A stretch of 64,000 nucleotides of DNA, taken from NCBI RefSeq assembly GCF_932526225.1, contig NC_064043.1, positions 6,563,501-6,627,500 of the forward strand, written 5' to 3'. The translations under genes were made by a program, and so were the position numbers. Shown in pieces: positions 11,701 through 21,401 of this stretch (positions are counted from its first letter, which is position 1; every line of letters begins with the position of its first letter). Under the pieces are notes generated by a model. The model was not told the DNA's origin. It ran no database searches and saw only the letters and a program-made list of their open reading frames with translations. This stretch comes from Nematostella vectensis. Lineage: Eukaryota; Cnidaria; Anthozoa; Actiniaria; Edwardsiidae.

Positions 11701-14700
11701 TAATAGTGATGGCGCGATGGTGTTGATGATGATAGTAATAGTGATGGCGCGATGGTGTTGATGATGATAGTAATAGTGATGGCGCGATGGTGGTGATGAT
11801 GATGGTAATAGTGATGGCGCGATGGTGGTGATGATGATGGTAATAGTGATGGCGCGATGGTGGTGATGATGATGGTAATTGTGATGGCACGATGGTGGTG
11901 ATGATGATGATAATAGTGATTGCGCGATGGTGGTGATGATGATGGTAATAGTGATGGCGCGATGGTGGATATGATGGTGGTAATAGTGATGGCGCGATGG
12001 TGGTGATGATGATGACGGTGGTGATAGCGATGATAATGTTGTTGGTGATGATGATGGTGGTATCGATTATGATGGTGGAAGTGGCGGTGATTGTGTGGTG
12101 ATGGTAATAGTAATGGTTGTATGGCGATTGAGATAATGTTGGTTCTGGACATGATGGATGGGATCATTATGATGTTGATAGCACTGTGGGTATTTTCAAG
12201 TCATCTTGACAAAACCATGGGACAAAAGTTTGATTGACAGTTGATTCATTGATTGACAGATGATTGTTTGATTGACAGTTGATTGTTTGATTGTCAGTTG
12301 ATTGTTTGACCAGCTTTACCTCCAAATAGTTCAACTCTAAGACATATGTGACGCCTCCACGTCACAGGAATTATTTTGACCGTTCTTGCTACGAGCGGGG
12401 CCTGGTGCGTCGTGTTTATGAAACTACAAGCTGTTGACGACTCGTCGATATTTCCAACAAAGACCTGTACAGAGGAAACAATTCACCTTATGGTTACCAA
12501 AAGTTGTTCCCTGCTAGCAGAGGCCTCTTTTCTCTGTATTTCGCTGGGCTGGAGTTCGCGAGGAAAAGATACCTCTGCCATGGGTCGCAAGTTCGTTTGA
12601 TCAAACCGCCGTCCACGATCGTGGACGAGATCCAGAGCGCATGCTCCGTTCGTTAATTACTGGCCAAATTTTGAGCCCACAATGACTAGCGCATGCATGA
12701 AACGTATATCCGCTGCGGGATAATAAGCCCGCATTCGAAACGGCGTCCTCCATAGAAATATCACGCGACGAATTATAAAAGAAGCCATTCAATGCCTTAT
12801 CTTCATTCAGAATTTTCTCTCTTTTGACTAACGAGTCAATCTTCCGTTTACAGGTTTTGCATATTCTTCTGAGAATAGCTGATCTAAGTTTACCAAAAAG
12901 TTTTGTAACATTTTCTTCGAATCCAATTGTACGATATCTACATTGAAGAAACTCGCCTGCCCAGATGTCTTGAAATTAATCCCACAAACAAGACAAAACT
13001 CGTCTTTGCTGCGTTTGTTGTTCAATCTTTTTAGTGACGTTTTAGGTGATTGAAATTGAACAGTTGTTTTCTTTCGAAGAGGAGAACTAACCGCAGTTTG
13101 ATTCATGATTTCCGACTAAACCCATGCAAAGCATATTAGCATATTGACAGCTTTCGCGCGATGGTACGGGTTTTGGCACGTCGGTCGCTTATTAACGCTC
13201 ACGCATGCGCAACAGAAACAGTTTCGACCCATGGCAGAGGTATCTTTTCCACGCGAACGCCAGCCAAGCGAAATACAGAGAAAAGAGGCCTCTGCTAGCA
13301 GGGAACAAAAGTTGCTGATGCTCCAAGAAAACCAGAGAGACTACTTAAGATCCTGAATTCTGTTTATGCTAGAATCTCTGTGTAATAACAGTAGGTATAT
13401 TGTCGCCATTTTTTTCAGAGTCTATAATTCCTGGCAAAAAACAACTATCGACCCCTCTTGTTTTTATGTCCTTTTGTTCTATATCAGTTTAAAGAGATTA
13501 CCCTTCGGGTTAGGGTCATGTCATTTTCTCAAAACTTGAAATATTTCAGCAGAAAAAATTAACTCATAGCTAAAGAGTTAAAAAGGATTACAATTTCTTT
13601 TCCGCTGTTGTTTTGCACAGCACCTAAAAAAGGGCACTTTAGAAAGCCTTTGTAAAGGGCGGTCCCAAATTGTTTAGTCAATTCCTATATAAAAAAAAAA
13701 AAAACTTCCATTGACAGTTCCGTGTATAACGTAACATTTTTCGGTTCAGACGGTGTCATTTCCGCTGTAAAGGGTTCCAGCCCACCTGTTCTACGGCGCT
13801 GTTGTGCGTGTTGTACGTTTGCCACGTGACGGAATCGATGCTGTAAGATATTTTGTATGACGTAACATGGCCGGTCAGGTTGCCGTGGGGACTGCCTTGA
13901 GTCGCTACACGTGATATTCGGTACGTGCTGCCAAGGTCAATCTGAGACAAGATGAGAACTGTACGTCATTCACTATAACCGTAACAAGAAGATGTCGTCC
14001 GGAAAGACGGATGGAAAGAAAACCCCAGGCATTCGCCTGGGGGCCAGGCGCCATTTAATTCCAATATGGCATGTGTGACTTTAAAGGGGCTTTCCCCCCC
14101 CCTCCCTTAAGCTACGTCCCTGCTCACTTAGAAGTGCTTCCCCACTTCGCCCACCACCACCACATACACACATACACACCAGGCCTAGAATTTCATTGGG
14201 GATGGGTGTAAAAAATCCGTAGTAGACCCACCGGGGGGTGGGGTGGGAAGGGGTTGAGTTTTTCCCGTAAAAACAAAAAAGGGATTTTTTTATGTCATTA
14301 CAGTATCTACACGTGACGTTTATTATCAGATTTGGCTTCAAAAAAGTTTGACTTCTAGATTTATGACATACTAGAGTGATCTAGAATGCACCTTTCAACA
14401 GTTACACCTTCAAACCTTCAAAGTCCCGATTTAAATTCTTCAGACAATCTCTATGAGCACAACCTAAATTAATTAAGACACCTCCATATGACAAACACAT
14501 TTCTCGGTCGTAACGATGTTCCCCAAAATAAAGGGTTCAACTGTACCTGTAAAAACTGGTTAGATGTGTTGGTCCGCGCGCACCACGCGCTCATGTTGTT
14601 GTTGAGTCGACCTTCTGTTGCAGTGTGCAGCCTACAATAACAAAACAGGACCAAACGAGGTAAAGGTTTCTGGTGCAAGTTACCATGCGTGTACCCAGGA

Positions 14701-15459
14701 TTTGTTAAGGAGTGGGGTGGGGGCGAGGAGCTTGTAGTCAGAGATCTCATACTTAAAAAGTATTACGATATTCTTCGAAATAAAGTGATGTTTTAGGCAA
14801 AGGAGAGAGGAAGTCGGCGATCTCATAATCAAAAGTCTTAGATTACGGTATTCCTCGAAATAAATTGATTGAGGAATGTGTTTTCGGCGGCAAAAAGTAT
14901 AAGATTGTGCTATTCAAATTGAATATGTTATTGTCCTAGCTAAGGTGGGCGTGGAATATTCTTTACTCACGAGTCAAAAGATGACGAAGCAGAAAGCTGT
15001 GCATCCGGAGTGGCCCTGATGTCTCTGATTGCAAGCGGCGGCTCGTACGCTGGAGAATAAAGCTTAAAATGAGACCTGGACCACGACCGAAATCAACTGT
15101 CTATCAAGGCAACATTGATATTCCTAGTAACAAAGGGCGATTTTTTTTACTCGTGATTCCGGAATGAAGAATGATTTGAATAGAAAAAGCGAATGTTCGT
15201 TTATTCCGCGTTCCCATTCCGGAATGGAATGAAGGCCATTCCACCCATTCTGCTTCCTGTAGCAGAATGACTTGAATGCCATTCTAACCATTCTCTACCA
15301 ACCATTCCCATTCCAGAATGATAGGAAAAATACGCGCCCTAAGCTCACCTGAACAGAATGTTCCGTTGCCATGGTATCCGCATTCACAAACACACTGAGG
15401 AACCCCAGTAGAATTATCGCAGTAGCTTCTGGGATGGCAGTTGTATGTACAATAGGTTG
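8712..15459 (-). CDS. Single-pass EGF / F5/8C (discoidin) receptor, 5' end not found
   Basis: Ten minus-strand exons were assembled: 15459-15349, 15049-14971, 14631-14547, 13941-13786, 12464-12320, 11241-11116, 10849-10484, 10234-10109, 9886-9757 and 8937-8712. Phases match at every junction. In order they encode an EGF repeat, a full F5/8C domain over four exons (AWCARTN, QIDLGSTYRI, FVGNIDESS, PVTWRRHICLRVELFG), an EGF repeat, three calcium-binding EGFs in one 366-bp exon (DIDEC, DLDEC, DVDEC), a fourth in its own exon, then a membrane helix (LPVVAIAVILALVGG). The donor at 9757 joins in phase to a 74-residue cytoplasmic exon ending NEKLHI and a stop. If that donor is unused, the protein stops right after YKSR. 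Likely a cell-surface adhesion or ligand-binding receptor. The signal peptide exon was not found above 15459, so the model is partial. Confidence 0.85.
9131..9640. repeat. G-rich minisatellite, unit about 20-24 bp
   Basis: About 24 tandem copies of GCAGAAAGCGAAGGAGGGGG, differing mainly in G-run length (5 to 10) and in an optional A before GCAG. It lies in the last intron of the EGF/discoidin receptor, about 120 bp from the membrane exon. The repeat creates long spurious minus-strand ORFs of Pro/Ser/Phe/Leu/Ala that are not genes. The plus strand has regularly spaced G-runs that could form G-quadruplexes. Confidence 0.9.
11330..12135. repeat. GAT/GGT-rich minisatellite, unit about 35 bp
   Basis: Tandem units resemble GATGGTGGTGATGATGATGG followed by TAATAGTGATGGCGC. 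The array is most regular from 11640 to 12010 and degenerate outside. It lies in the receptor intron between the EGF exon (ends 11241) and the last F5/8C exon (starts 12320). It produces long His/Ser/Pro-rich minus-strand ORFs that are artefacts. At 12228-12308 a second small repeat of TTGATTGACAG-like words abuts the exon. Confidence 0.88.
12507..13305. mobile_element. MULE-like DNA element, 799 bp, about 81-bp TIRs, 9-bp TSD
   Basis: The ends 12507-12587 and 13225-13305 are near-identical inverted repeats starting TTCCCTGCTAGCAGAGGCC. The 9-bp direct repeat CAAAAGTTG flanks the element exactly (12498-12506 and 13306-13314). Long TIRs with a 9-bp target duplication are the hallmark of Mutator-like elements. 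It sits in an intron of the EGF/discoidin receptor, its left end about 42 bp upstream of the acceptor of exon 12464-12320. It carries a minus-strand ORF remnant (listed separately) but no recognisable transposase, so it looks non-autonomous. A short relative is at 52555-52658. Confidence 0.88.
12601..13106 (-). pseudogene. Frameshifted ORF with CxxC motifs inside the MULE-like element
   Basis: A minus-strand reading starts at 13106 (MNQTAVSSPLRKK) and contains FCLVCGINFKTSGQASFF. After about 12940 the sensible reading moves by one base to a frame containing RRICKTCKRKIDSLVKREK and then NGFFYNSSRD. Together the two CxxC pairs, about 50 residues apart, resemble a zinc-binding N-terminal domain of the kind often seen in cnidarian repeat proteins. 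A single indel would explain the frame change; an intron is less likely in so short a piece. No catalytic domain is visible. It may be element-encoded or captured host sequence. Confidence 0.5.
14060..14340. other. Receptor intron with decayed short repeats
   Basis: Intron sequence between the F5/8C exons ending at 14547 and starting at 13941. It contains C-rich runs, a CACATACACACATACACACC stretch and text also seen at 61663-61700 (GGAGATACTGCAAAGGCATA-like, here in the opposite orientation). It is repeat-derived, with no exon. Confidence 0.4.
15130..15330. repeat. Degenerate ATTCC/GGAAT satellite-like tract
   Basis: The tract is dense in ATTCC, CATTCC and their complement GAATG, including CATTCCGGAATG palindromes. 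It lies in the intron between the EGF exon 15349-15459 and the F5/8C exon 14971-15049. It has no fixed unit length and looks like an old decayed simple repeat. Confidence 0.6.
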
Positions 15460-15966
15460 CTGTGTGCGAGTGTATTAATTTAAGTAAGCAAATGGCCTTG
15501 AGATTTCGACTGAAGAGGGTCGGACGCCGTACACACTAGATATCAGCTAGAATACTCCAAGCAGAGCCGTAGCCGAGGGAGGGATAGGAGGGAACTGTAT
15601 ACCCCCTCTCCCCAGATTTTTTTAAATTAAAAGCGAAAAAAAACACAAGTGGAGGTAATTGTGCCGTGTAGCGTGTCCCCATCCTCCTGGCCTACAACTA
15701 CACTTCCAAGCAACACAATCTTTAGCAAACTTCAAAACAAAAAAAAATAAAAGAGGATAAGATGTAGGATAGCAATGATACCTGCGTGTGTAAGAAGTGT
15801 CAAGGGAAGTACTGCGAGGAAGTAGAGGGAACTCCACGGTGGGCCATTCATTACCGGAGGCACGATCACCTATTATTAGCGTGACGCTAAGGTTGACGGG
15901 ATAGCATATTCACCTTGGGCACCTACAAAAAGTGGATGCAGTCAACTTGCGAGTGAATGGGCCATT

Positions 15967-16121
15967 CCAGCTATGAGCATGCGCGCGCACTCACTATAGG
16001 TACCTACCTCAACTACCAGCATGCAGCGCGCTTCGTTTGATGTAAGCTTACAAAAGGGCGCGCTGCATTCTGGTAGTTGAGGTAGGTTTCTATGGTTATG
16101 CGCGCGCAAACTTATAGCTGG
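15967..16121. mobile_element. Foldback (long hairpin) element, 155 bp
   Basis: Arms of about 66 bases face each other. The left arm starts CCAGCTATGAGCATGCGCGC; the right arm read on the minus strand starts CCAGCTATAAGTTTGCGCGC. Both contain ACCTACCTCAACTACCAG, and about 20 bases of loop separate them. No certain target duplication was found. It is probably a foldback MITE, and any transcript crossing it would form a strong hairpin. Confidence 0.7.
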
Positions 16122-16129
16122 TTTGAAAA

Positions 16130-17700
16130 TACAAAGACAAGATCTAATGATATCATATCTACATTATAGTGATATTGAATGGTATTCTAGTGATCATCAA
16201 TTCTATCCATTGGAAAATAAATAGCAATTTTTGATCATTTAGTACGCCGGGATCGTAACGCGCGGGTAAATTATATTCCCGACACTCCATTAAAAAAATT
16301 ATAATTATACAAATATCCCACATATCCATATGCACCAGAGCCCCTGTGTGCACTTATTTTGGGAGGTGCAAATTCTTTATAAAGAAATTCTTCGTTGATA
16401 ACAGTCTCAGGCAATTGGGCATGGAATGCCTCGGTAATGCGAAATCTGTTAGACGATCACGACATCTCTCGCGTCACGCAAGACCAAGGGGGGAGGGGGG
16501 GAGGTTGACATTTTTAAACACGAAAAAATCGTGTACTACAAATGGACTAAAATAACCTGTGAGATTAAAAATATTAAACTGATTCAAAAAACAAACAAAC
16601 AAGAGGGGAATCAAGCTAAGAGGAAACACATTTTTGCTCAAATAAAATCCCCACCCCATCCCCTCAAAAGTTTAATAGCCCTTACAAATCGCCCGAGAGT
16701 AAAAAAATATAGAATTTTTAAATTTAAAAAAATTAATTTTAAAAATGCTTTCATCAAGTTGCGATTAACACTGTGGCATGTCAGTACAGTCTAGGGATAA
16801 AAAGCGACTGCAACAACAACTAAAACTAAGCTAGACGAATAAAATAAAATATGGTCTAGCATTTAGAGTGCTTGACACAGCGCCACATTTGAGGAGAGAT
16901 ATTTTCTCACGAGAGCTGACCATTTGGCCCTGTTTTCCGGTAGAACGGATGAACTCACGAAATCTCGTATTCATTAAACGGCGCTGTCACGAACGTCTAA
17001 AACAAGATCCCATACAAAGCGCGAACTCGCATAAAAACCCGATCCTCCTTATTAACTATGCCCTTCTTACTGTGCTGAGATATCATCGATAAAAAGATAA
17101 GACTAGACCACTGGCCCAGGCATGGATTCTAGACGGAAAAGCTAATGCATAATAAGTTTGTATCCTAGCTTGGGACACATACGGCATAACTATCGGAACT
17201 ATTCAACTTGGAATAGATAACCATAACAGCGCTAAGCACGTTTACATAAAGTACTTACGTTTTAGAATAGTGCTAGGCGTATATCATGGCGAGGATTAAA
17301 TGGCGGGGATCAAGTCAGAGGATGCTCTGAGGATAAAACAACTGGTGGTAAAATTTCGCTGAGTGTCGCTGTGTTCTTATCAGAGAAACGATGTCACCGC
17401 GAGCGTAATCCGATATTCTAAACCGGAAGTGCATTTATGACATCGTTGTTAGAGCCCGCCAAAGATAAATATTGACACACAGGGTGACCAGCGAGCTAAT
17501 TATCTGTGTTTTCGGATATATAGGATGACGGACCATTTTTAGAAAAGGGAGTACAATAGAGGAATTATTTATATCCAAATCCAAGCTTTATATCTCATAA
17601 AGCTCCTACAATCATCAGCAAAATCTGTTTACTCGAACCCTCAAGGAAACAAAATACACAACAGTAAGTTAGCGGGGAGTCCGGGTTATCACCTGATGGT
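16130..17700. other. Intergenic sequence without a gene
   Basis: AT-rich sequence between the last seen exon of the EGF/discoidin receptor and the transposon cluster at 17711. The missing 5' exons of that receptor could lie here or further right, but I found no leader-like exon with a phase-1 donor. Confidence 0.3.
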
Positions 17701-17710
17701 ACCAGAGGCT

Positions 17711-17960
17711 TACCCTGGTTCCAGAGCCTCGTGCGTCTCTCTATTTAGTGGCCAGCGAGGTTGAGACGAGGCTCTGGCCTCTCGAAGCGAAGAGATGTTT
17801 ACATCCAAGATAGCACCACGTAAAACTTACACATGCTAATCACAAAACGTTAACATGGAAGTGAGGCAGAAGTCGAAATAGCGCTTCGAGAGGCCAGAGC
17901 CTCGTCTCAACCTCGCTGGCCACTAAATAGAGAGACGTTCGAGGCTCTGGGACCAGGGTA
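17711..17960. mobile_element. MULE-like foldback element, 250 bp, 9-bp TSD
   Basis: The ends are inverted repeats of about 80 bases: TACCCTGGTTCCAGAGCCTC on the left, its near complement ending GGCTCTGGGACCAGGGTA on the right. The 9-bp CCAGAGGCT flanks both sides (17702-17710 and 17961-17969). The target is itself the end of another repeat: 17956-18053 begins GGGTACCAGAGGCTCG and ends CGAGCCTCTGGTACCC. A fragment of the same end recurs at 59510-59535. This is a nested insertion of related families. Confidence 0.8.
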
Positions 17961-18140
17961 CCAGAGGCTCGAACTTCACTCGTTTACTGACCTGCCTCGT
18001 TAGCGCCGCTCTTTGTGGGGTGAAGCTTGAAGCCCGAGCCTCTGGTACCCAAAAAGTCAATAGGGACTTTGATGTTAGTAAGAGGGTTAGTGGAGAGTTC
18101 GGGTTTTCTGGTATTACCCTGGGGCACCAGAGGCCCATGC
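17956..18140. repeat. Inverted-repeat element next to the MULE-like insertion
   Basis: GGGTACCAGAGGCTCG at 17956 faces CGAGCCTCTGGTACCC at 18038-18053. A further related end (CACCAGAGGCCCATGC) follows near 18125. The text GTTAG-GG-GAGT-CGGGTT occurs both at about 17667 and 18090, suggesting that the two sides belong to one older element split by the insertion at 17711. Confidence 0.5.
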
Positions 18141-18368
18141 TCCATTAGTAAGGGACAGATCGTTAGAAAAGTGAAGTGGTGGGGGGGGGGGGGACAACAA
18201 TAAAAAACATTCATTGACGATTTAAAAAAACCTGGAAATAAAATGTATGCAGCCCGAACCAGACAGCAAAAATGATTGAAAAAAAAAAAAAAACAGTTGG
18301 CCCACAAAACCACTCGGATGTCTGGCTTTGTCTGGCTCGGGAAAGGAACGACCGACATTGGTTATTTC

Positions 18369-18521
18369 CAGCGGCGTAGCCAGGATTTTTAACAGGAGGG
18401 GGCCCAAAAGGCCCTTTCAAGGCATTTTCTCCTGAATTTTAGATAATGTCTCTCGTACATTATCTGTATTTTTAGCTGCTAGAAGGGGGGGGCCTGGGCC
18501 ACCCCCCTGGCTACGCCCCTG
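18369..18521. mobile_element. hAT-like MITE, about 153 bp
   Basis: The left end CAGCGGCGTAGCCAGGATTT and right end CCTGGCTACGCCCCTG are imperfect inverted repeats of about 16 bases. ATTTC is found just outside both ends (18364-18368 and 18522-18526). CAG...CTG termini with GTAGCC are typical of short hAT derivatives, although their usual duplication is 8 bp. Confidence 0.6.
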
Positions 18522-18972
18522 ATTTCAGTCGGATAGTTTGGGACTGCTGCTGTTTATCAATTGTAAAGCTGGATTACAAAGTTAAACATTTTTTTTGGGA
18601 ATTGAGTAGGCTCATGAATTCTGTCCTGTCTAGCTTTGTGTGAAAGCAAAAAAAAAAGACGGCAAAATATCTAACGCCACTCTTATCGGGCAAGCAGACC
18701 TCGGTGGCGTTCCCGAGTGAAAGGGGACAAACCACTACTAGAGACAAAAAGATGACGCGTGTAGAATATTGCTGGATTTGCCCTTGGTTAACTTGGGCCC
18801 CCTTGTGGTCACACCGTCCGAATGTAACATAATCAGGCATCATGTGAATAATAACGCTAAACCAACCCGGATCTGATTATTAAAAAACAGTGGATTTTTA
18901 AGACAGGAAGCTGAGGGGAAAAACCGTGCCCTGGCCGGTGGCACCTACCCGTTATCCTGTTACAGCAAATAT

Positions 18973-19103
18973 CAGGCCCGTACCCAGGGGGGGGGGGGGG
19001 GGGGGGAGTGCAGGGGGTGCGAACGCGTGGAGATACTGCAAAAATTAGGTCCACTTTTTCGGATTTCGCACCCCCCCCAAGGATTATCCCGGGTACGGGC
19101 CTG
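18973..19103. mobile_element. Short inverted-repeat element with internal poly-G, about 131 bp
   Basis: CAGGCCCGTACCC (18973-18985) is the exact reverse complement of GGGTACGGGCCTG (19091-19103). A G-run of about 20 follows the left end. Fragments of the same family occur at 19750-19842, 48829-48890 and 61513-61580, and the 48829 and 61513 copies also carry an expanded G-run at the same place. Confidence 0.65.
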
Positions 19104-19859
19104 AATATATGGGGGAAAAACGCAAAAAAAAACCCGTAATCATACATCTTGAGCCAATAACGAAACAGTATAATACTTTTGAAATAATGAAAAAGTCACT
19201 TCAAGCAAGCAATAACATTTTAGGTGGCGGGTCATTGTTGAAAATCGCATGAAGCGATCAACCTCAAAGCTCTAGACAAAACCAGCACTTCAGTATTGCC
19301 AGAGCTATTCATAAGAATTTTGTCACGCTGTGGATGGACTTCCGGTGTCTGATTGATTTGTTGCGTAGAAGCCAAGCCTTAAGGCCGTGCCCTGAAAAAC
19401 ATCCTTAGAATTTTTGCTAAAAATAAATAAATAAATAAAACATATATACGAAAAAGCCTAAGCTAAGAAATACATTACTGTATAACATGCTCGAGACGTT
19501 ATAATAGACTCAACGAATAAATTTTATGCGAGCGTTCGTTTTATCGTTCTAAAAAAACATAAATCTGCGTTGTTGTCGGCTTTTTCTTTTAAAGATATTT
19601 GATAGGAAATGACTTGGTTATCTGCTTGAATTAACCGATGGAAATGGTGGAGTGGGAGCATAAAATGGCGGCGTGATTGGCCTTCTAATATATCAGACGT
19701 GCTATTTGTAGACAAAACTATATAGCATAAGATTTCTATCTGAGAACTTACCCCTCCCCCGGGAAAATTAGGTCCACTTTTTTTCGGATTTCGCAACCCC
19801 CTCCCCCCCTCCTCCAAGAAAAATCCTGGGTACGGGACTGTACATTGAGAATTTTTAAC

Positions 19860-21330
19860 CAAAATTCATCCAACAAGAAACCTTAGATCACACCACAAAT
19901 TCCGAGGCCATCTTCATGTGACTCAGAAAACCTCTCGGGAATGTGTGGACAATGAATAAAGAATAATCAAAGCTTAGAGACGCAGCGAACCGTGAACGAA
20001 GCGAACTGCAATCCGCATGGCAACCAGTAGACACAAGGGGTCACATATCGAAACCAAATAAAAGAGCAGTAATTTACCGATAATAAAGTGAAACTCTTAA
20101 GTTATAAACTCAATGCCCACTGAGATTCCATCTTTTATCTAGTGCCTACAACTCGCTAAAAGTAGTTTCACAGACTAGTGACATTACAATAAGTCTTCGC
20201 TGTAACAATCCTGAAACGGTACGTAGTGCTTCTAAAACGAGATACGAGTTGAACGGAAGACCGGGACTGAGGAATGTGCGGATTTCTTACTAGGGTCAAG
20301 CGGAATATTCTGCAATCTCTGTGCGTGGTTTTGGCCGGTTTTTTGGGGGAACTTTCGACTGCGTAGGTGGGTTGGAAGGAGTTTTTCCTGTTTGATTTGA
20401 GACTCAAAATAAAACTTGCTGTGTCACGATTTGGAAAATGACTAACAATGCACTCACTCAACGTGATACTTATAGACGGTACTTAGATGCAATCTTCCTT
20501 ATAATAATTAATATGAAGTGTGTTTTCCAAAAGAAGTTTATACTCTTAAGTCTGAGTGAAGATTTTTAAATCGCAATATAATATTCATTATTTCTTTAAC
20601 GAAATGTTTCTATTTATTGAGCGCAACTACTGTCACATATATGTTTTTCTTCCCTAAATATGGTTTTCACAGCGGACTTGACAAGAAAAGCAAACTCTTG
20701 ATATTCGCGTCTTATTTACGGACACGGAACTCGGTTATCAATAGCGAAATCAAAATTGTTCCTGACAAGAAGTTATAGGGCGTGCACACCACTTCATTGA
20801 AACCATTATAAAGATGCATCTATTATCTAGGTGAAGAACTTGCAAACAAAAACGTTGTTACTTAAATAGAAAGCTTCCAGACCCAAGGCCATGACCTACA
20901 CTTTCGATATCTGTCATGTTATCGCCCCAAACGATCAATCCCGTCGAACTATTCGGTGTGACTTTGTCTCCCTATGTCAACAACACCTGGCGTAGAAGCA
21001 GGTCATTATCTGCGAATCACTAGCGCATTGCAGCTTTTAATTGGCGTTTTCATAGCGCAATGCTTCTGTCTGAGAAGACAGCTATGATAAAAAACAAAGG
21101 TCTTTGAAGTATTTGTGTTTTTATCAACTACGTAGAACTTAAACCGGTTGCCCAAGACTAGAAGACAAGAGAACAATCCGCAGTCCAACGCGTCCGTATT
21201 TTCCTAGAAAGTTCCGCTTTCAGAAAGCGTGACCGGAAGTATTCCATTCTCAATTTGTTTCCTCAAAGAGCGCACATTCAGACGTTCCAGATACAGCTAG
21301 CTGTAACAGCTAATACTCACCTATAGACGG
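19860..21330. other. Upstream region of the TNF-receptor gene
   Basis: No gene is visible. It contains the presumed promoter and 5' UTR of the plus-strand gene starting at 21402. No convincing TATA box or 5' UTR intron was identified. Confidence 0.3.
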
Positions 21331-21401
21331 AGCGACTCCACTCATTATTTTTCAAGCTTGAATAGTCTAGTGTTTTCTTTCAGAGGAATTTCATACAGAA
21401 T

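Noticed and set aside
11264-12167. Long minus-strand His/Ser/Thr/Pro-rich ORFs
   Set aside because: They are the GAT/GGT minisatellite read in two frames.
15901-15925. Possible 9-bp micro-exon (acceptor TTTTTGTAG and donor GTGAAT) upstream of the EGF/discoidin receptor
   Set aside because: Too short to support, and no neighbouring exon was found to join it to.
15967-16121. TGAGGTAG in the foldback arm, resembling the let-7 seed
   Set aside because: Only the seed and scattered bases match, it occurs in a repeat element, and let-7 is not known from cnidarians.
21325-21375. Minus-strand exon-like sequence with a GTGAGT donor near 21331 as the missing first exon of the EGF/discoidin receptor
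   Set aside because: The short reading after its ATG has no leader character and lies in the TNF-receptor promoter region.
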